10,279 nt of DNA from Proteiniphilum sp. (GTDB taxonomy: Bacteria > Bacteroidota > Bacteroidia > Bacteroidales > Dysgonomonadaceae). Below are positions 7,157 through 10,279 of this stretch, one piece after another. The stretch is taken from NCBI GenBank assembly GCA_016649795.1, contig JAENWZ010000063.1, forward strand, positions 1-10,279, written 5' to 3'. Numbering within the stretch: the stretch's first letter is position 1; every line of letters starts with the position of its first letter. The notes under the pieces are model-generated. The model saw only the letters and a list, made by a program, of their open reading frames with translations. It searched no databases and had not been told where the DNA came from. Position numbers and translations under genes: made by a program.

Positions 7157-8056
7157 TCAATACGAGGCCTCTTTGAACACCCGATTATAGATTATTGAAA
7201 ACAGGACCAATGCAGCGAGCCAGCTTGTAGCAACCGCTGCACCTATCCCGAAGTTCATGTTCACGAAGGCATTTCTATAGGTAAGGATTGCCAGAGTCTC
7301 AGTAGATCTCATCGGGCCTCCCCCGGTCATGACCCAGAACAGGGGGAACTGTTTGAAACTCGTTATGATCGATATCAGCACGCTTGCCCGGATGACATTC
7401 CGCAGGAATGGGAGGGTAATATAAAAAAAGCTCTGAACGGAATTGACTCCATCTATTCGTGCGGCCTCATACATCTCTTTCGGAATTCCCTGCAGTCCGG
7501 ACAGAAGCATAAGGAACATGAATGGGAGCTGTCGCCAGATCGCAGCAACTGCAACTGATCCGAGCGCCGTATCCGGATGGGCGAGGAATGAAATGGATTC
7601 ACTGATGAGTCCAAGCTTCAGCAGCACATAATTAATAATTCCGTACTGGGCCTGAAACATCCAGGACCACAGCAGGGCAACAATGACTGTAGGAGTTCCC
7701 CATGACAGGAGAATGAGGCTTCTCATTGTCCTGTCACTGCTTTTCCCCTGATTAAAAAACAGTGACAGAATCATGCTGAAGACAAGTATGATTATGACAA
7801 CCATGAGCATGAATGAGAAGGTAATCCAGAAAGCATGCTGGAGATCTCCCTGTTCCCATAGCAGTTTGTAATTATCCAGTCCGATCCAGGGATATGAGCT
7901 GGTTCCCCGTGCAAGTTTGAAATCCTGAAAACTTATGAGGACAGACTGAAAAACCGGCAGAAAGACAAACCCGCCCACGATCAGTACTGCGGGACCGAGC
8001 AGTGCCAGCCCGAATAGTTTATCGTACAGTTTTGATTTATTGGTTATTACATTCAT
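7157..8056 (-). CDS. CUT1 ABC sugar transporter permease 1 (MalF/UgpA-like)
   Basis: This 299-residue inner-membrane permease is the MalF/UgpA-type half of the importer. Membrane segments are visible near residues 14-40, 74-100, 112-134, 166-188, 222-240 and 265-290. The EAA loop reads YEAARIDGVNSVQSFFYITL (196-215), followed by PFLRNV. The FWVMTGGGPMRSTETLAILTY stretch (from about 240) is diagnostic of this family. GGAGGG lies about eight bases upstream of the ATG at 8056. The gap to the binding-protein gene is 122 bases and contains a strong hairpin. Short N- and C-termini and single-domain form match oligosaccharide importers such as those for raffinose, maltose or glycerol-phosphate, so the exact sugar cannot be told from the permease. 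Confidence 0.95.
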   Translation of the reverse strand: MNVITNKSKLYDKLFGLALLGPAVLIVGGFVFLPVFQSVLISFQDFKLARGTSSYPWIGLDNYKLLWEQGDLQHAFWITFSFMLMVVIIILVFSMILSLFFNQGKSSDRTMRSLILLSWGTPTVIVALLWSWMFQAQYGIINYVLLKLGLISESISFLAHPDTALGSVAVAAIWRQLPFMFLMLLSGLQGIPKEMYEAARIDGVNSVQSFFYITLPFLRNVIRASVLISIITSFKQFPLFWVMTGGGPMRSTETLAILTYRNAFVNMNFGIGAAVATSWLAALVLFSIIYNRVFKEASY

Positions 8057-8116
8057 TATCCGCTCCCTCCAAGGATTGATTTACTAATTCAGAAGTGCTG
8101 CAGCTGGAAAAGAATC

Positions 8117-8157
8117 GGTTGCTGTATTGACTTGTTACAGCGGTCAATACAGCAACC
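8117..8157 (-). repeat. 15-bp perfect hairpin between binding protein and permease 1
   Basis: GGTTGCTGTATTGAC (8117-8131) and its exact reverse complement (8143-8157) flank an 11-base loop. On the transcribed strand it lies 21 bases past the binding-protein stop and is followed by GATTCTTTTCC. It is well placed to protect the upstream mRNA or partly terminate transcription, giving more binding protein than permease, as known for the malE-malF gap in enteric bacteria. The function is inference; the repeat is plain in the sequence. Confidence 0.8.
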
Positions 8158-8178
8158 ATAATGCCTGTCAGCACTCAG

Positions 8179-9456
8179 CTATTCAAGAAGAGGACGTACT
8201 CTCTGTTCAAGATCCCTGACAGCCTTTGCAGGATCGACACCGCCGACAGTTACTTCCTGAGCGGTATTGGTCAGTTCTATGAAGACATTCTCCATGTCAC
8301 CATCTTTCTTCACTTCATTGATGGTCTCAGCATAATCCAGGACTGGCACGATAAACGGGTTGTCGCTGTAATTTTCAGCCACCTCTACCTGACTCTCTCG
8401 CGGGAGCAGGAACGGGGTTATCTGATAGTACTTGCTGATCTGTTCGGGGGAAGTGGCAAATTCGATGAATTTCGCCGCAGCTTCTTTGTGCCGAGAGTCT
8501 TCACTTACCAGCAGAAGGTGAGCTTCCAGGGTACTTCCGGGAGCCTTTCCGTTACCGCCGAGTGGATTGCTCATACCTACATCGGGTCGAATATCGGGAT
8601 TGATAGCATAGACACCGGTCATGCCCCACATCTGGTCGAAATACATACCGAGCCGGCCGATAGCAAAGAGGTTTCGCAGGTCTTTCAGCAGAGCCCCTTC
8701 GGGGTTGAAGCCCTTCTCGTCAAGTTCGGCAAGAAAAGAGAAAGCTGCGATGTTGTTCGCATTGTCGATATCTACATTTCCGTTCTCATCGGTCAGTCCG
8801 CCGCCGAAGCTGAACATCATACTCAGGACGGATCCGCCGCTGACTGGCACCGCGCCGGTTGTCTGACCCAGACCGAAGACTTTGTTGCCGTCTGAGTCAC
8901 GCAGTTTGGAAATTTCCGTGGCATACTCAAGAGCCTCTTCATAAGTCCGGGGAGGCTGTTCGGGGTTCAACCCAGCTTGTCTGAACAGTTCCTTGTTGTA
9001 GAACATGACAAAGGGGCATACCTTCCAGGGAATCCCGTAGATTCCGCCGTCATACTCCATATCGGCCAGAATCTCAGGGAAGATGTCATCCATATAGGCA
9101 TCTCCCATCAATTTTGACATGTCTGTAACATATCCTCCGATAACAAAGCTCGGATACCATGATCGGGCACTCTGGATAATGTCAGGGGCTTCGCCGGCAT
9201 TAGCCATGATGAGAGCCTGAGTCTTCAGTCCACCGTACGGATATCCCTGATATTCAATCTCAATACCTGGGTTCTCCTGTTCAAAATCACTCTTGAGTTC
9301 CTCGAAATACCCCTGGGTACCCTTTTCCAGGATACTCCAGCTTGCAAAATTCAATGTAATGGTGTCTGAATCATCTTTTTGTCCCTGTGCAGTAATGCTC
9401 GGCAGAGCAATAAGCACCAAAACCAGAATAATGGAGACGGTTTTAACCAGTTTCAT
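8179..9456 (-). CDS. ABC transporter substrate-binding protein (extracellular solute-binding family 1)
   Basis: This 425-residue secreted protein should capture the sugar in the periplasm and deliver it to the two permeases. The N-terminus is a signal peptide (about residues 1-23, hydrophobic core VSIILVLVLIALPS) with a likely cut in SITA/QGQKDD. There is no lipobox Cys, so it would be soluble in the periplasm rather than lipid-anchored, which suits a bacterium with an outer membrane. Family-1 landmarks follow: LNFASW, FEQENPGIEIEYQ, ANAGEAPDIIQ, GGIYGIPWKVCPFVMFYNKE, AGLNPEQPPRTYEEA and a KEAAAKFIEFATSPEQ helix. Aromatic residues near the pocket region (WYP at about 105, W144, W283) fit a sugar ligand. 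AAAGGAGG (9462-9469) supports the start. It is the first gene of the operon, directly under the predicted repressor-controlled promoter. Confidence 0.96.
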   Translation of the reverse strand: MKLVKTVSIILVLVLIALPSITAQGQKDDSDTITLNFASWSILEKGTQGYFEELKSDFEQENPGIEIEYQGYPYGGLKTQALIMANAGEAPDIIQSARSWYPSFVIGGYVTDMSKLMGDAYMDDIFPEILADMEYDGGIYGIPWKVCPFVMFYNKELFRQAGLNPEQPPRTYEEALEYATEISKLRDSDGNKVFGLGQTTGAVPVSGGSVLSMMFSFGGGLTDENGNVDIDNANNIAAFSFLAELDEKGFNPEGALLKDLRNLFAIGRLGMYFDQMWGMTGVYAINPDIRPDVGMSNPLGGNGKAPGSTLEAHLLLVSEDSRHKEAAAKFIEFATSPEQISKYYQITPFLLPRESQVEVAENYSDNPFIVPVLDYAETINEVKKDGDMENVFIELTNTAQEVTVGGVDPAKAVRDLEQRVRPLLE

Positions 9457-9478
9457 ACTTTCCTCCTTTTGTATGTTC

Positions 9479-9492
9479 TGAAATCGTTTTCA
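9479..9492. promoter_or_regulatory. LacI-type operator over the predicted operon start point
   Basis: TGAAATCGTTTTCA is symmetric at six of seven pairs about a central CG, the form typical of LacI/GalR-family operators. It touches the last base of the -10 box and covers the predicted start of transcription near 9485, the classic place for a repressor to block the promoter. The window's LacI-family protein is the likely ligand, but binding is inferred. Confidence 0.65.
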
Positions 9493-9520
9493 TTGTAACT
9501 GGTGAAAACCCCGTTGTCAA
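9492..9520 (-). promoter_or_regulatory. Strong sigma70-type promoter of the transporter-sulfatase operon
   Basis: On the minus strand a perfect TTGACA -35 box (9515-9520) and a 5/6 TACAAT -10 box (9492-9497) are separated by exactly 17 bases. The -10 box lies 35 bases before the binding-protein ATG. This is the best promoter in the window. Such a near-consensus promoter usually needs tight repression, which matches the operator just downstream. Confidence 0.75.
9503..9519. promoter_or_regulatory. Second inverted repeat overlapping the -35 box
   Basis: TGAAAAC (9503-9509) and GTTGTCA (9513-9519) form an inverted repeat at six of seven positions with a CCC spacer. Its left arm is the same TGAAAAC found in the operator half sites, but the spacing differs from a standard LacI-family site. 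It might be an auxiliary site for the same or another regulator. Confidence 0.3.
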
Positions 9521-9547
9521 ATAGAATTTTGTGTTTTCAGGACAAGA

Positions 9548-9583
9548 ATCCTGCAACAAAATCTTTTGGTTTTGTTGCAGGAT
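9548..9583 (-). terminator. Terminator-like hairpin after the GH13 gene
   Basis: A perfect 14-bp inverted repeat (9548-9561 and 9570-9583) has an 8-base loop and lies 62 bases past the GH13 stop. On the minus strand it is followed by TCTTGTCC, a moderate T-rich tail. It would end the GH13 transcript just before the transporter operon promoter and so insulate the two units. Confidence 0.6.
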
Positions 9584-9645
9584 CCCTTTTCTCCCGTAGT
9601 TGTATAGGTACGAATAGTAGTATTAGTTGCTATAGTTGTGGCCTC

Positions 9646-10279
9646 TTACCGCCTGCATTCAACAATACAATTCTCCTTACCAGCAAGATGAAGCATAAGA
9701 GTATCCTTATGTTCTGATACTTCGCCCTTCCTCTTTCCAAGAAACTCAGTCACCTGGAGCATGGAGTTGGGGAGGATAAGTGTCGACTTGTCTACATTCT
9801 TGTTGAGCACACATAAGATCGCTGTTTCCTTATCATAGCGTGCAAAGACCAGACTGTGTTCATCACTGTAGAGAATCTTATGAGAAGAGGCTTGGAGCAT
9901 CTTCTCATAACGCTTCCTCAGATCTCCCATGGTGGCATACAACTCATAGAATCTCATGTCCCATTCATTAGTATCCCATTTCATTGGATAGCGTGAATCT
10001 TCCACACTGCCATAAGGGCCAGCAAGTCCTATCTCATCCCCATAATATAGGTTGGGCATACCTGGCAAGAGGTACATCAGCATCACACAACCGCTGTAGG
10101 TGGCGAAATCAAACTGATTGGGAGTTGCATGCAGGCGCGTGGTGTCATGGCTATCGAGCAGATTCATCTGCATCGGATGAATCTGAGAGGGAAGGCTTGC
10201 AAGCTGGCTTTCCAAAGCCTGGGCAAGCTCAACACCAGTATAGGCTCTGGTTGGCTTGGGATTATGGCCCCATCCATCA
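9646..10279 (-). CDS. GH13 alpha-amylase-family enzyme, C-terminal part
   Basis: The last 210 residues of a glycoside hydrolase family 13 enzyme are present. The frame is open to the right edge, so the N-terminal part of the catalytic barrel, with the nucleophile and acid/base residues, lies outside. Conserved region IV reads MNLLDSHDTTRL, with the transition-state-stabilising Asp at visible residue 45. GMPNLYYGDEIGLAGPYGS and RYPMKW follow, as in neopullulanase, cyclomaltodextrinase and alpha-glucosidase types. From about visible residue 125 the chain forms the C-terminal beta domain (LVFARYDKETAILCVLNKN). No truncation is seen at the C-terminus. It acts on alpha-glucans, with no visible link to sulfated sugars, and a hairpin separates it from the operon, so it is probably a neighbour rather than a partner. 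Confidence 0.9.
   Translation of the reverse strand, partial: DGWGHNPKPTRAYTGVELAQALESQLASLPSQIHPMQMNLLDSHDTTRLHATPNQFDFATYSGCVMLMYLLPGMPNLYYGDEIGLAGPYGSVEDSRYPMKWDTNEWDMRFYELYATMGDLRKRYEKMLQASSHKILYSDEHSLVFARYDKETAILCVLNKNVDKSTLILPNSMLQVTEFLGKRKGEVSEHKDTLMLHLAGKENCIVECRR

Noticed and set aside
8043..8162. A 40-codon minus-strand ORF spanning the gap between binding protein and permease 1
   Set aside because: Its start has only a weak ribosome site, the hairpin begins right after the ATG, and the translation looks random; the hairpin explains the sequence better.
8161..8895. A 244-codon plus-strand open frame
   Set aside because: It lies wholly opposite the binding-protein gene, has no family features, and the minus strand there encodes an unmistakable solute-binding protein.

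Overview
The window looks like part of a carbohydrate-use region from an anaerobic, Gram-negative-type bacterium, most likely a spirochete near Sphaerochaeta. That guess rests on moderate GC, a non-lipoprotein sugar-binding protein whose mature end begins QGQKDD (a style common in that group), and a CUT1 sugar ABC importer with no ATPase gene beside it. It was made from memory of family style and not from a search.

Layout, left to right. (1) 1-126, minus: the start of an unrecognised protein that leaves the left edge, with its own divergent promoter. (2) 294-1685, plus: sulfatase A, the only plus-strand gene. (3) 1682-2698, minus: a LacI-family regulator whose stop codon overlaps that of sulfatase A. 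(4) 2699-2938: an AT-rich gap holding a LacI-type operator-like site upstream of the regulator and a probable terminator for the long operon to its right. (5) 2939-9456, minus: a five-gene operon in the order binding protein (8179-9456), permease 1 (7157-8056), permease 2 (6218-7102), sulfatase B (4532-6160), sulfatase C (2939-4480). (6) 9458-9645: a strong sigma70-type promoter with a near-perfect LacI-type operator across the predicted start point, and a terminator hairpin for the next gene. (7) 9646-10279, minus: the C-terminal part of a GH13 alpha-glucosidase/neopullulanase-type enzyme that leaves the right edge.

How it fits together (inference): the operon appears to import a sulfated oligosaccharide intact through a binding-protein-dependent CUT1 transporter. 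Sulfate esters would then be removed in the cytoplasm, because none of the three sulfatases has a signal peptide. All three carry the Cys of the CxPxR sulfatase signature and so need a formylglycine-generating (anSME-type) maturase, which is not in the window. The transporter ATPase is also absent and is presumably a shared MsmK/MalK-type protein encoded elsewhere. The LacI-type regulator is the natural candidate to repress the operon until the imported sugar is present.

The less ordinary features are the intracellular three-sulfatase design, the operator/promoter architecture at 9479-9520, a 15-bp hairpin between the binding protein and permease genes, short ORFs that bridge the gaps of the operon and end on the next start codon, and a long hairpin inside the 3' end of the regulator gene just past the sulfatase A stop. 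No gene-free stretch exceeds 300 bases. I saw no RNA genes, CRISPR arrays or insertion sequences.
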